Source: Bathynomus jamesi
Lineage: Eukaryota > Arthropoda > Malacostraca > Isopoda > Cirolanidae
Direction of reading: 5' to 3'
Length of the DNA: 64,000 nt
Assembly (NCBI GenBank): GCA_023014485.1
Contig: JAJOZX010002363.1
Coordinates: 418,501 to 482,500, forward strand
Notes under the pieces: model-generated
Seen by the model: only the letters and a program-made list of their open reading frames with translations
Databases searched by the model: none
What the model was told of the DNA's origin: nothing
Shown here: piece after piece, positions 47,640 to 59,308 of the stretch
How positions within the stretch are numbered: position 1 is the stretch's first letter
Layout: each line of letters opens with the position of its first letter
Translations under genes and position numbers: made by a program

Positions 47640-50177
47640 ACAACAGAAACTCAATCAGAATCTAGAAAACCATCTACAAGTTACAACTTCACAATGGCAT
47701 TAAGCAAGGAGCTGAGGGAGCTCCGTGGCGCACAGTTGATATCTCAGAACCTCCACGTACTGTCCACAGGCAGGTGTCAACTGGGCCATCTACCAGATCT
47801 CTCACTGAAACTTTCCTGGTTGGATACCCTTCAGCTTTTATCAGTGGTTCCCAGCTTCCCACCAACAGACAGGCGTTCCAGTATTTCCTTAATCTTCAGA
47901 ATTTACCGGAAAATGCAGGGAGGCCCATGGTTCAAGACCTTGCATATGAAACAGTTGAATCTATCATCCCATTCTGGCAGATGGCTAGGATCAAGACAAT
48001 GACCAAGTACAACGCAATGAAGCTCTTCATGAAACTACATGAGAAACATCGTGCTCTGGTGAAAAGCAAAGGAAGAGCAAGTAACCCTGGAGGAAAAAGA
48101 GGAGCATTTGTGCTGGAATTAGACAGCCTGTTCGATATAGGAGCTCCAGATGCAATCCAGGAAATACAGAACAACAGACTGTTATCCAGAGAGAAGAAAG
48201 ATGAGGATATCAGGTTCTACGAAGACCAAAAGACTGAGAGGAAAGGTCATATGTCTGGTCATGACAAGATTTTTGAGACAAGATCCCTGCAGCAAGCAGC
48301 GAGGAATGAAAGACTGCAGCATAGACAAGAACAAGGTAAAACTAATTACTTTGAACGTTACAAAAAGTTTTAAGTTTTACTCCATTGCGATATTTAGCAT
48401 GTACTTAACAATTACTGTCTTAAATGTTGTACTATTTTACAGCTGCAGCAGAACAAGAGGCAGTTGTTCATGTGGATGACATTACCTGGGGTGACTCAAC
48501 TGACAACGACGCTAACACAGAGGACATGGATTACCATCAGCCTCGTCCTGGATGTTCTCACCATCAAGACACTGTGACTAGTGTGACTTTGACGTTTCCA
48601 AGGAAGGTCATGGAATGTGATGTCATCTGCAATACAGCTGATCGTCTTGGTTTATCAGACAATCAAGTTACTGCCATGGTTTCTGTCACCTTGAAAGCTG
48701 GAGGGGCTGATCTGGATAACTTCGTCATCTCAACCTCAACAACACGTCGCAACAGAATGCTGTCCAGGTATAATATCAGCCAGAGTCACATGTCCAAGTT
48801 TTGTGAAAACCCCCCACAGTACGCTGCCTTACACTGGGATGGAAGTTGCTCAAAGATGTCTTGGGCAGTGAACCTGGAAGTACCTCAGAGACTTTAGCTG
48901 TGCTAGTGTCTGGTCCACCTTCATACACTGAAGGAAAGTTATTGGGAGTACCTGTCATCGACAATTCTTCTGGCACATCTCAGGCTGAGGCTTCAATGGA
49001 TTTACTGGAGACATGGGAACTTACGGATAATGTTACTGCCCTTGTTTTTGACACTACATCCAGTAACAGTGGAGTTCACAGAGGAGCTGCCAAACTGCTA
49101 GAGAAAATGCTGAACAAAAAGGTGTTTTATCTGGCCTGTCGACATCACATCCTGGAAATCCTAGTAGGAGCAGTTTGGGAGAAGCTGTTTGGGAAGGTGA
49201 AGGGGCCAGATAATCCCTGGTTTGAGCATCTGAAGGATTTGGACGGACTTGTCCAAGGAAAACCCAAAGATGCTGGCTATCAACAGCAAATGGCTGAAGG
49301 AAAAGAAGAAGAACAGTGAAGAAATACTCCAAGACATTCTAACAGCAGAAAGGCTTCCAAGAGCCGACTACAGGGAAATGGCTGAACTGACAGTCATTGT
49401 TCTTGGAGGAACGCCTCCTCGAGGTATTCACTGGAGTCGACCAGGCGCCATTCATCAGGCCAGATGGATGGCCAGAAACCTGTACTCCATGAAAATGCTG
49501 ATGTTTGCAGATCAACTTGAGTACGACGAAGACACTGTATCAAAGCTGGAAAGACTCAACACCTTCCTTGCGCTGTTCTACACTCCTGTATGGATGATGT
49601 CAATGTCTGCTGCAGATGCTCCCGTGAATGATCTAAGTCTAATCCAGGACATGTTGAAGTACAAGAAAACTGACCCAGAGCTTGCTGATGCAGTACTTAA
49701 TAAGATGGAAAACCACAAATGGTACCTGACGCAGGAAGTCGTGCCATTTGCCCTGTTCAGCAGTAGATTGAGTGACACATTGAAGCACGACATTGCTGCC
49801 CAGTTACATGCCACTGAGAGAAGCCATACAGCTTCAGAACAGGAAAGCCTCTATTCCAGAGAGTCACAGCTAAGACCACCCTGGTTGATCTCATTGGCCC
49901 AGAATCACATTTCCTGCTGGACACACTGAACATTGGATCCGAGTGGCTTCTGGAACCTGTCACGTCTTGGCCACAAAATGAGGACTACAGAAAAGCGTTG
50001 GACTATGTTAAGAATCTGAAAGCGGTGAATGACATTGCTGAACGTGGTGTCAAGATGATGAGCGACTTTGCAAATGTCATAACAACAGATGCCAAGCAAA
50101 GGGACTATCTCCTTCAAGCTGTGGAGTTCAACAGACGCCGCTTTGACAGCTTCAAGAAACAAACTCTCAACAACTGA
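47640..50177 (+). pseudogene. Transposase-like gene with WDG / FDTTSSN / CRHH core
   Basis: After an acceptor-like TTTTTCAG at about 47637 the sequence encodes KPSTSYNFTMALSKELREL, then (47774-48335) VSTGPSTRSLTETFLVGYPS ... PENAGRPMVQDLAYETVESI. A GT..AG intron is likely at 48336-48442 (GTAAAA...TTACAG). The core follows: SQSHMSKFCENPPQYAALHW-DG (frameshift at 48840), GVPVIDNSSGTSQAEASM, VFDTTSSNSGVHRGAAKLLE, VFYLACRHHILEILV, then IHWSRPGAIHQARWMARNLY, HKWYLTQEVVPFALFSSRL and VNDIAERGVKMMSDFANVIT, ending TGA 50175-50177. D residues in WDG and FDTTSSN and C-x2-H recall RNase H-fold transposases of the hAT/MULE type. Three or more frame changes. Related fragment at 5990-6690. Confidence 0.6.
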
Positions 50178-50412
50178 CTGTGTAAATGTCATTATGAAAT
50201 TAATCATCATGTAATGCTTTCACTTCTTGATGATCGATTAGACTTGTGACAAAATGTTAATCTCAAATTTGTGTCATGAATAAGGCGCCTTGTCTGCCTT
50301 GATGTGAGAAAACGAATTTTGTGATATTTCTGAAATCTTTGTATGTACCAATGTGCCATTTCTTGTTCCAAGACTATCATAATTGTATAAGTTAGAAAGA
50401 GGATTAAAAACA

Positions 50413-50666
50413 CTTTAATTTGGTGCCTATTTTGTTGCTCTATCTTGTTTAGATAAAAAGTTATAGTGCAAAACATGATTCAAGGGACCCCGGAACTGGT
50501 GCTTTTGGCCGATTTCAAGGCAGAAAACTTAAAGCTCCATGCGGCAATGCTTCCCAACAACCTAGGTCAAAATGGTTGTGATTTTCGGCCTTTTCAGGTC
50601 AAAAAGCATGGGAAAAAGTACAGAAACCTATGAAAATAAGAAAAAGTTGATTTTTGAACAGGGCTA
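50413..50666. repeat. Right long terminal inverted repeat
   Basis: The partner of 47229-47480, ending GATTTTTGAACAGGGCTA immediately before the second GTGCAGGGT. Confidence 0.85.
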
Positions 50667-50675
50667 GTGCAGGGT

Positions 50676-51855
50676 GTTGGAAACCTCTCCCACCTGTTCC
50701 ACAAACAGGAATGGGCAGAGCAGGGGCTTCCAGCAACGGCTCAGGTTAAGGTGTCTGAATGTACGTAGATGTGGTCAGGATGATAAGAAGGAAGAGATTG
50801 GTGCCCTGTTTCGTGAGAGAGGCTTTGAGGTCCTGGCCTTAAGTGAAATAAGGCTGAAGGGTAAAGGTGTGGAGTGGTTTGGGAGAGGGTAAGGGCAAGG
50901 GAAGGGGTTGCGCTTCTGACGTGGGCTATGGGAATGTGTGAAAGAATGTAAGGAAGTGAGCTCAAGGCTGATGTGATGTAGGTTAGAATGAAAGTGGGCC
51001 GAGAGAGATGGATGATTGTTAGTGCGTATGGATCTGGGAGTGAAAGAGTGAATTGAGATACGGAATGCGTTTTGGGACGAACTGGGTGAGTGTTTGGGTA
51101 GTCTTGATGCGAGGGACTGAGTCGTCGTGCTAGGGGACTTGAATGCGAGAGTGGGGGATGTGCTAATTGAGGGTATAGTTGGGGCGCATGGGATGCCTGG
51201 TGTGAATGGAAGTGGGGAAAGGTTAGTTGAGTTGTGTGCTGAAAGAGAATTGATGATTGGGAATACATGGTTTCGTAAAAGAGATGTACACAAGACAAGT
51301 ACATGTGGGTGAGTGGTGTCCAAGGTGATAGGGCACTAACAGATTATGCGTTGATGACGAGATCTGCTAGGGGGAAGTTGTTAGATGTGAATGTGTTGAG
51401 AGGAGTGGTGGGTGGAATGTCTGACCACTTCTTGGTGGAGGGGAAAGAGAAAGCTTGTAGGGGGCGTGGAGTAAGAGGGGTTAGTGTGCCTGTGAGAGAG
51501 GTAGTGAAAGTGAATAAACTGAGGAAAATGGATTGTGAACAGATGTATGAGGAGAGACTGAATGAGGAATGGTGCCAGGGTGGGAGAGAGTAAAACCAGG
51601 TGCGGGGAAGAGGAATGGCAGATGTTTAGTGAAGCGGTGCTGAAGTGTACGACGGAAGATTGGGGTTGGACATAAATGACGCGGTAGTGAATGGTGGAAT
51701 GTGGAGGCTGAAATGTTGGTGAAGCAAAAGAGGGAAGTATATGCTCGGTACTTGCAGAGCAGAAGTGTGGGTGATTGGGAAAAGTATAAGAGGGAGTGGC
51801 AAGAAGTAAAGAGAAAAGTGCGAGAGCTGAAAGAGAGAGCAAATGAGAGATGGGG
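50676..51855 (+). pseudogene. Split LINE: APE endonuclease, degraded
   Basis: Readable pieces: LRCLNVRRCGQDDKKEEIGA, EVLALSEIRLKGKG (50674-50892), then VVLGDLNARVGD and LMIGNTWFRKRDVHKTS (51127-51312), then LTDYALMT- and MSDHFLVE-type blocks (51303-51593). These are the N, E, GDxN and SDH blocks of an AP endonuclease with many stops between them. The sequence is cut at 51855 by the BEL LTR. Confidence 0.7.
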
Positions 51856-52533
51856 TGCGAAAAATGCTCTGTCTGAATTGGTCCACAATTAACCCACCCC
51901 TTATATCTCCAGTCTATACTATAGAGTAGATCAAGTCTAGCCTAGAGGGTTCAGCCTAGAGATTCCGGAAATGGTCCAGAGCGGGCAGATAAATTGAGGT
52001 CCACAGTAGGACTCCTCACAAGAATTAGGTTAGGGCAATCTACCTTCACCTTTGTTAAGCTATGAGTTGATGCTGGGTCTTAGGCCACAATGTAGGCCTA
52101 ACTTGTCTGACCCAGCTTAATTTAATGCTTATAACTTACTGGTGTAAAAACTCAATTAGTCACTTACTTTTTGTTATCGGAGTGTCTCCCTTCTCCGGTT
52201 ATGTTTTCGAGAGCGCACTTTTCTGGTACGTCCTCTCGCCCCGTTCTTCGTTTTCGTTCTCCCTTTGTTCTCCTTTTCGCGGGGCTTCTCGTACCAGCGT
52301 TGTCTTGGTTTATTCCTCGGTTGGTTGAGCGGTAATGTATCTCCACTACCGAGCACGCTCCTCCCACACAGTATATAAATACTAGTGTGGAGAATAACTC
52401 TGGTGAGCAACCAATTGGTTTCATCCACCCAGTTATTGACATAAAAGGAATTTAATGATTGTTAGATTAACTACCTACCTACTCAGTGAACCATTTTCGT
52501 TACCTCCCAACTACCCACTCATCAGTTTTCCAT
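51856..52533 (-). repeat. BEL 3' LTR
   Basis: Begins TGCGAAAAATGCTC and ends GTTTTCCAT on the + strand. Same sequence as 58631-59307 apart from one base. It contains TATATAAATA near 52373. Short frames inside both LTRs are identical to each other, which shows how similar the LTRs are. Confidence 0.92.
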
Positions 52534-52785
52534 ATACTGGGGGCCCCGGGAGATAAAAATTTTGGTGTCATTGTCACCAATTTTGTCTGAGTGTAGACTA
52601 GCTAACTATTTAACTGTAAATGCCTGTTAATCTGATTAACAGTGCCTATCCTCACCTTCTCATGGAGAAGGTGTAGCATTTAATTAGAAGATAAAATATA
52701 CATCCATAGGATGAAACTGTCTATGGTCTTTACCATAAGAAAAGAAAAATGAAAGTTAGAAGATAAAATTACAATTCCCCAGCAT

Positions 52786-55700
52786 CTATTTTTTGTTGTA
52801 AAATAGTCGCGCTTTTAATGCTGTTTGTCGCTGAGGTCTTGTGTCTGTCAATGTTGTAGTAGGATGCGTTACCACTCCTACTGTCAAAGGAATAGTTACT
52901 GGAAGTTCAGTGTCTCCAGTTGTTACTGTCAGTGGAGAAGGTTCTCCAAAGTCCATTGTTTTGGGTCCAGACTCTAAAGGGTACAAAAGAGAAATGTCTC
53001 TTGTTGTGTCACCCGTTGAAGTCCTTAATTTGACCACTCTTGTTACCCCATCTGCCCTGGTCTGAGTTCTGAAACTCTAGCCAGAGGCCAGTTTTGTCTT
53101 GGAGTACTGTCATGTATGAGAACAAGGTCCCCTTCCTTAATTGTGTCAGACCAATCCTTCTTAGTCATTTGTTTATGTCTCTCCCTTAGACCCATCAAGT
53201 ACTCATTTTTCCACTGTTTAATGAAATGAGCTTTAACTCTAGTTAAATGTTGTAACTTAGTCTGGAGCTCATCATGTCGTTGAGTCCAGTTTGGGTCTTC
53301 TGAAGAGTCTATATTGTAGTCCGGCAGGAGACTAACTTGTTCTCCCCGAATCAAATGATTTGGAGTTAATGGTTCTGGGTCATTAATGTTGTCACTCACA
53401 TAAGTGAGTGGCCTATTGTTAATGATGTTCTCAATCTCAGCCAGGAGAGTGAGTAACCCAAATAAGTGTATCTGTTTTTTGCCAATTGCTTTCTTCAAGC
53501 AATTCTTTACTGTTTGTATATTCCCCTCCCAGATAGAACCATACCAAGGAGAGGCAACTGGAATATACTTCCACTTTATGTTTTGATTTTGTATATATAA
53601 TTGTGTGATTTCATTGCTTAACAAGTCGTGGATGACTTGTTCACCAGCTTTGAAATATGTAGCATTGTCAGTCCAAACTGTCTTGGGTACTGAATGTCGT
53701 GCACAGAATCTCTTAAAGACAGCAACAAAGGATTCTGCTGTTAGGTCCTCCACAACATCCAAATAAACAGCTCGTGAGGCTGCACATGTAAACAGTACAA
53801 TGTACATTTTTTGTTCCGTGTCACCCACCCTACAGTCAATGCTCCTGTATAGTCAATGCCTACAGTCTCAAAGGGTCTGTTGAGAGTAACTCTCTCCTCT
53901 GGCAAAGCAGGAGGATTTGGTTTCCTATAGGGCCTAGCATGAATACGCCTACATGTGACACACTCACTCAGGACTGTTTTAACAGTGATCCTTCCCTTGG
54001 GTATCCAATAAGTTTTTCTTAATGTAGTTAGTGTCTGTGGTACCCCCATATATATACATCATTGTGTATTTTTCTGATGATTAATGTTGTCAAATAGCTA
54101 AATCTAGGTAAAAGGATTGGATTTTTGCTTTTGTATGACAGTTTTGATTTGTCTAATCTCCCTTTACACCTTAGAAGGCCTTCCTCATCTCTGAACAAGT
54201 TTAGATCCACAACTACTGATGGTACAGGTTCTTTTGTTTGTTTCCCCTTAGTTAAGAATTCTAACTCTTTATTGTACTCTTTTTGTTGGGCTTGGCGTAT
54301 CCAGTATTGGGTTGCAACCTCTGTATAATTATGATTATTTTTATTTAGCTGTTTGTTAATTGTAGCTAAACAGTTGTGAGCAAACCTCAAACAGTAGGCT
54401 GTCACCCTAACAAGTTTGTTGAAATCAGAATACTTTTCATAATTAGTGATTGGTTCAACCTTTTCATTTGAAAAGATTAAATTTAATGTCAAGTTAACTT
54501 GTTCCACAGGCCATTGGTCTGTATTACAGAGCCACTTAGGTCCCATAAACCAAGTTTGTTTGACTTCAACAACTTGTAGGATAAACCTCTGGTCAGAAAG
54601 TCTGCTGGATTCTGTTTAGTTGGAACATAGTGAAAGTTTACTTGTAGGCTTTCATTAGCGTCAGCTATTTCTTTTAGCCTATTTCTTACAAAGATATTCT
54701 TACTATTAATGCTATCATTCCGTATCCAGGCAAGACAAATCTGACTGTCAAGCCAGACGTGGATATTAGTTATGAACACATCATAGTAAGCATCCTTAAG
54801 CAATGAAATGGTTTTAATGGCTAATGTAGCAGCCAATAGTTCCAATTGAGGTATGGTTCGGGTAGGTTTGAGAGGTGCAACTTTCCCTTTTGCATAAATT
54901 AGATGACTTTCTGTAGGGCTTACAAGATACGCACAGCACCCATAAGCTTGTGTGCTTGCATCAGCAAACACATGAAGCCTCTGGGGCTTATCCCTAAACC
55001 ACAGCACCTTTGAATTTTAATGTTCTGCACTTTTGTTAAATCAGTAGCTAACTTCTTCCAAGATTTTGATTTTCATTTGTTATTGGATCATCCCACCCAA
55101 CATTTGTCCTCCAAATTTCTTGGAGGAGAATCTTTGATTTTATTGTTGAAGGCAGGAATAGACCCATAGGATCAAAAATTTTGGAAGCCTCTGATAATAT
55201 TTGTCTTTTAGTATTTGCTTCCTCATCAAGTTTAAAACCTTTAGTACAGATTGAATCATGACTGTTAGAAGTTGCATCCAAATACCAGTTCATACCTAAA
55301 GTTTTAACTCTGTCTGATGGCTCAGTAAGACCATTATTATCTTTTAAAATCTTTTTGTTTAAATCCTCATTATTTGAAATCCACTCTCTAAGTTCAAAGT
55401 TACCTTGTTGCATAATGTTTTGAGAGTGTTCATAGACTTCAGATAATTCAGATTTTGTTGTCGTTGAGCCTATTAGATTGTCTACGTAAAAATGTTCCTT
55501 AAGGAAGTTCAATGTTAGAGAGTTATTAAACTGGTTTAAATGATGTTTAATTGTCAATGCTAATAGGCTAGGTGAGCAATTGGCTCCAAACAACACAACA
55601 TTAAATCTATAGGTTATGAACCCTTTATTCAAATCAAATGGATCCTTGAACCATAAGAACCTAAGTTGGTTCTTATCATATTCATTTTTAAGATTTATTC

Positions 55701-56344
55701 TCAAAAATGCCTTCGAAATGTCACTTTGTACAGCATATTTGTCTAACCTGAACCTCAGTAAGATCTTCACAAGGTCAGAAATGAGATTAGGACCCTCAAT
55801 CAAGCAATCATTCAAGCTGTGTTTATCACTGTCTTTGAGGCTTACAATTATATACTACTCTAAGTTTTGTTGTTGGGGCATCTTGTCGATAAACCCCCCT
55901 GTGGGTTAAATAATGACAACCATCTTTTTTAAAAGGGTTATCTGTTACTTCTTCAATGAAGCCTTTCTGTAGCTGTTCTTTGAAGACATTATTATATATT
56001 TTTACATTATTTTCTTGTTTGAGTTTTTTCATTACTTTATATAAATGTCCTTTAGCTACTTTGAGATTATCTCTTAAAGTTGGACAATTTATTTTCCAAG
56101 GTAACTCAATAAAATAACTATTGTCTTTACACTGAATGGTGTCTTCAAATCTTTCTACCATTAACTGATCTTCTGAAGTTTGATGTGTGTCATGTATACC
56201 CACAGATTCTAGTAACCATAAAGTTTGAATTGCCTCATCCAAAGTTTCATTTGATAATGATGAATTAATGTTCTCAGTTGAGATAATATTATTCAAAGTG
56301 TTGCTATTCTTACAGGTGTTATGTAGGACTGAGTTGAGGCACAT
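52786..56344 (-). pseudogene. BEL pol: RT, RNase H, integrase (several frame breaks)
   Basis: Frames in order: 56344-55826 (KLRVVYN), 55815-55048 (RT: LNDCLIEGPNL, SDISKAFLRI, FYVDNLIGS), 55007-54489 (RNase [41 protein letters not shown]), 54546-54028, 54049-53741 (integrase zinc region CVTCRRIHARPYRKP, then VGIDYTGALTVG), 53828-53043 (DDE integrase: AVYLDVVEDLTAESFVAVFK, WTDNATYFKAG, SPWYGSIWEGNI), 53037-52786 (C-terminal YPLESG region). Catalytic integrase D, D and E are visible. The RT active site is YVDN, common in BEL elements. Five or six single-base frame changes break it. Confidence 0.88.
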
Positions 56345-56356
56345 AGTATTTGTTGG

Positions 56357-58321
56357 TCATGCACTGTTTTGGTTTAGGTCTAGGTTGTAGTCTGATAGGT
56401 CACCCAAAGGGGCTATCCCTGATGGAGTCTGAATAGCTATACCATTACCTATCTCTACTATGCCCTTATGAATAAGATTAATATAATCTGCCCCTATTAG
56501 CATTTCAATGTTAGCTATTGTGTTGTTAGTGATATGTCTATCAGCTATTTTGTAGTGTTTTTTCAAATGATTTATGGTTTGTTCTAGTTTGGGTATAACC
56601 AGTTTGTTTTGTCCTACTTTAGAAATAATAACTGCTTCAATTTTCTTGAATTTACTTTCTAAATGTAGTTCCAGGTCAATTGTCTTATAGCTATTTTTGT
56701 CCGAGTTATCCTTAACAAAGGACGCAATATTGAAGTTTTGTTCATTCGGGTTTGGTGTCAAACCCAATTTATTAACTAAATTTTTTGAAACAAATGTTTG
56801 TTGAGAACAACAGTCTATAAGACATCTCACTGGAGTGGTACTACCCTCACTATTCACTAAGTCCAAAGTAATAGTTGGTAAAAGAATCTCAGTGTTTCTT
56901 GTTACATTGTTTGAACAAGCAGAATGTCCCATGAAAGTGGCATTTTCTTGATTACCTTTGTTTGGGGGAGGTATCTTTTGAGTTTGAGTACTATTATTTG
57001 GACACTTTGGTGAATCACACATTGATGAGACATGTCGTAAACTTTTACAAAACTTACACTTGAATCTTAACCTAGATTTACAGTCTTTCTTATAATGTCC
57101 CTGGCCAGTACACTTTTTACACAGGTTCAACTGTTCACATCTTTTAGCCCTTTGGTTAAAATCTGAATATTTGTCACACCCAGTACTACTGTGTTCATTA
57201 CTTGCACAAAATTTGCAATATGGTGTGTAAGTTGAGGCAGCAGTTACATTAAAGTTCTGTAATGTAGGTGTTCGTGTTTTGTAGTTGGTCACATTTGATT
57301 CTACAGTATCAAGTTTTGTCTGTTTGGCTGTAGCTAGTTGGTCTCTGGGAACAGTCTTTGGTTTATCCATAGTCTGGGTCTTATGTGTTGGAAAATCTCT
57401 CAAGTTGTAATTAGTTAGGATATTGGGGAAGTGTTGTCTTATTTGTGTTAAATTAGGATAATTTTCTCCCGTCTTTAGAATTAAATTATCTTTAACCCTC
57501 GAAGGAAGGCACCTAAGTACTATGCTTTGTATAAGCCAAGATGAAGTTTTAATATCTATCTCATTGCTAACCAGTTGTCCTATAATAGCTTCTAATTTTG
57601 TATAAAAATTTTCCATATCACTATGGTTATCTTTTATGGGTGCAAATTCAAAAATTTGTTGAGATAATTCATATATAATCACATCTTTATTAACGTAATT
57701 ACGTTTTAAAAGATCAATAGCTACTTCATATGAATCCCCTACGGCTGGTAAATAGGCTATCAGGTTATAGGCTGGGCTTTTAAGAGAACTAGTTAAGTAA
57801 CTAAACTTTTCAACAGTTGAAATATAAGGTTTATTACCTATTAAATTCTCAAATTTGTCAATGAAAGATGGGAATTGTACCGTGTCCCCTTCAAATGTTG
57901 GTATTTGCAAAATGGGTAACTGAGCCCTCAATTCTTGTGACTCAGGATTTTGCATGCCACTTAAATTTTGTTGAAGGTTAGCCCTACTTTGATTAAAATC
58001 AGAATTAGGTTTTTTTGGTGTTAAGTCAGTCAACCGAGACCGTAGTTCCCTTATTTGCTGTTCAATTGAGCTTACCTGATCATCATCATCAGCGTAAAGG
58101 TCTATCAATTGTTCTTCAGCCATTTCGGATTCAACTAACTCTGAAATACTCTCATTAATGGCTATTATTTCCTCCTTTTTAATTTCTAATTTAATAATTA
58201 CACTCTCTATATTTTTCTTACCTGGTTGTGTAATATTGTTAAAAGTGTTCACAGCCTTTGTAACAGCTCCCAACTTTGCCCCCCTTTTCTTTTTTAACTT
58301 TTTCAATTCTGCACTGTCCAT
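56357..58321 (-). CDS. BEL gag with zinc knuckles and protease-like motif
   Basis: 654 codons uninterrupted, starting MDSAELKKLKKKRGAKLGAV. After a coiled N-terminus come the capsid-like region (LPILQIPTFEGDTVQFPSFI, typical of BEL gag) and three CX2CX4HX4C knuckles: CKFCASNEHSSTGC, CKKCTGQGHYKKDC, CKFCKSLRHVSSMC. Then a retropepsin-like CLIDCCSQQTFVSKNLVNKL, where the usual DSGS reads DCCS. The frame ends at a TGA (56357-56359); pol continues in the same frame just after it, so readthrough or a recent stop mutation are both possible. Confidence 0.9.
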   Translation of the reverse strand: MDSAELKKLKKKRGAKLGAVTKAVNTFNNITQPGKKNIESVIIKLEIKKEEIIAINESISELVESEMAEEQLIDLYADDDDQVSSIEQQIRELRSRLTDLTPKKPNSDFNQSRANLQQNLSGMQNPESQELRAQLPILQIPTFEGDTVQFPSFIDKFENLIGNKPYISTVEKFSYLTSSLKSPAYNLIAYLPAVGDSYEVAIDLLKRNYVNKDVIIYELSQQIFEFAPIKDNHSDMENFYTKLEAIIGQLVSNEIDIKTSSWLIQSIVLRCLPSRVKDNLILKTGENYPNLTQIRQHFPNILTNYNLRDFPTHKTQTMDKPKTVPRDQLATAKQTKLDTVESNVTNYKTRTPTLQNFNVTAASTYTPYCKFCASNEHSSTGCDKYSDFNQRAKRCEQLNLCKKCTGQGHYKKDCKSRLRFKCKFCKSLRHVSSMCDSPKCPNNSTQTQKIPPPNKGNQENATFMGHSACSNNVTRNTEILLPTITLDLVNSEGSTTPVRCLIDCCSQQTFVSKNLVNKLGLTPNPNEQNFNIASFVKDNSDKNSYKTIDLELHLESKFKKIEAVIISKVGQNKLVIPKLEQTINHLKKHYKIADRHITNNTIANIEMLIGADYINLIHKGIVEIGNGIAIQTPSGIAPLGDLSDYNLDLNQNSA

Positions 58322-58630
58322 GTCTAAGTCAAAATTGTTTAACTGGGGATCGTAATAAAATATAGGACAAGAAGAAATTACCAGAGAAGAGAGAGCACAG
58401 ACAAAACAGTCAAGTTCAAATTTGGTTTAATCCCCCCAAGTACTTGTGTGTCACTCAGGTCTAAGCTTATAAGAGAATGAGACTCCTTTAATGTAAATGT
58501 TTCCTAGTTAGGCCCTAGGTTGTAGACCTAATTAGGCTTGCTCAGGTTAGGCTTAGGCTAGACTAGCCTAATTCTGCAATTTTGTTAAGTAAGCTTAAGG
58601 TTTGTAAATTCCCCACACACGGACCACCAA

Positions 58631-59307
58631 TGCGAAAAATGCTCTGTCTGAATTGGTCCACAATTAACCCACCCCTTATATCTCCAGTCTATACTATAGA
58701 GTAGATCAAGTCTAGCCTAGAGGGTTCAGCCTAGAGATTCCGGAAATGGTCCAGAGCGGGCAGATAAATTGAGGTCCACAGTAGGACTCCTCACAAGAAT
58801 TAGGTTAGGGCAATCTACCTTCACTTTGTTAAGCTATGAGTTGATGCTGGGTCTTAGGCCACAATGTAGGCCTAACTTGTCTGACCCAGCTTAATTTAAT
58901 GCTTATAACTTACTGGTGTAAAAACTCAATTAGTCACTTACTTTTTGTTATCGGAGTGTCTCCCTTCTCCGGTTATGTTTTCGAGAGCGCACTTTTCTGG
59001 TACGTCCTCTCGCCCCGTTCTTCGTTTTCGTTCTCCCTTTGTTCTCCTTTTCGCGGGGCTTCTCGTACCAGCGTTGTCTTGGTTTATTCCTCGGTTGGTT
59101 GAGCGGTAATGTATCTCCACTACCGAGCACGCTCCTCCCACACAGTATATAAATACTAGTGTGGAGAATAACTCTGGTGAGCAACCAATTGGTTTCATCC
59201 ACCCAGTTATTGACATAAAAGGAATTTAATGATTGTTAGATTAACTACCTACCTACTCAGTGAACCATTTTCGTTACCTCCCAACTACCCACTCATCAGT
59301 TTTCCAT
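58631..59307 (-). repeat. BEL 5' LTR
   Basis: The 5' LTR for the minus-strand element. On the sense strand the LTR end ...TTTTTCGCA is followed by TTGGTGGTCCGTGTG, whose TGGTGG start is a plausible tRNA primer-binding site. Confidence 0.9.
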
Positions 59308-59308
59308 A

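Larger units (their letters stand above)
47229..50666 (+). mobile_element. DNA transposon with about 250-bp TIRs and 9-bp TSD
   Basis: Ends TAGGCCTGTTCAAAAATCAA / complement of TAGCCCTGTTCAAAAATCAA. The inverted repeat extends through about 252 bp (47229-47480) and 254 bp (50413-50666) with scattered mismatches. The flanks are exact GTGCAGGGT (47220-47228 and 50667-50675). Long TIRs plus a 9-bp duplication are typical of Mutator-like (MULE) elements, but the encoded protein does not look like a standard MULE transposase. One gene with at least one intron lies inside. Confidence 0.85.
51856..59308 (-). mobile_element. BEL/Pao LTR retrotransposon, near-identical LTRs
   Basis: Two LTRs of about 678 and 677 bp (51856-52533 and 58631-59307) flank gag-pol on the minus strand, about 7.45 kb in all. 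Flanking ATGGGG occurs at 51850-51855 and 59308-59313; depending on the exact LTR edge the duplication is 4-6 bp, as expected for BEL. By eye the LTRs differ by one C (CACCTTTG versus CACTTTG), pointing to a recent insertion. The 5' LTR in its own sense is the one at 58631-59307. Confidence 0.92.

Noticed and set aside
50741..51323. Long minus-strand Ser/His/Pro-rich frames (187 and 182 codons)
   Set aside because: Antisense to the degraded LINE endonuclease; composition is that of a complement of purine-rich DNA.
52125..52442. Open frames in the BEL LTR, present twice
   Set aside because: Identical frames in both LTRs reflect LTR identity; no domain and no evidence for an LTR-encoded protein.
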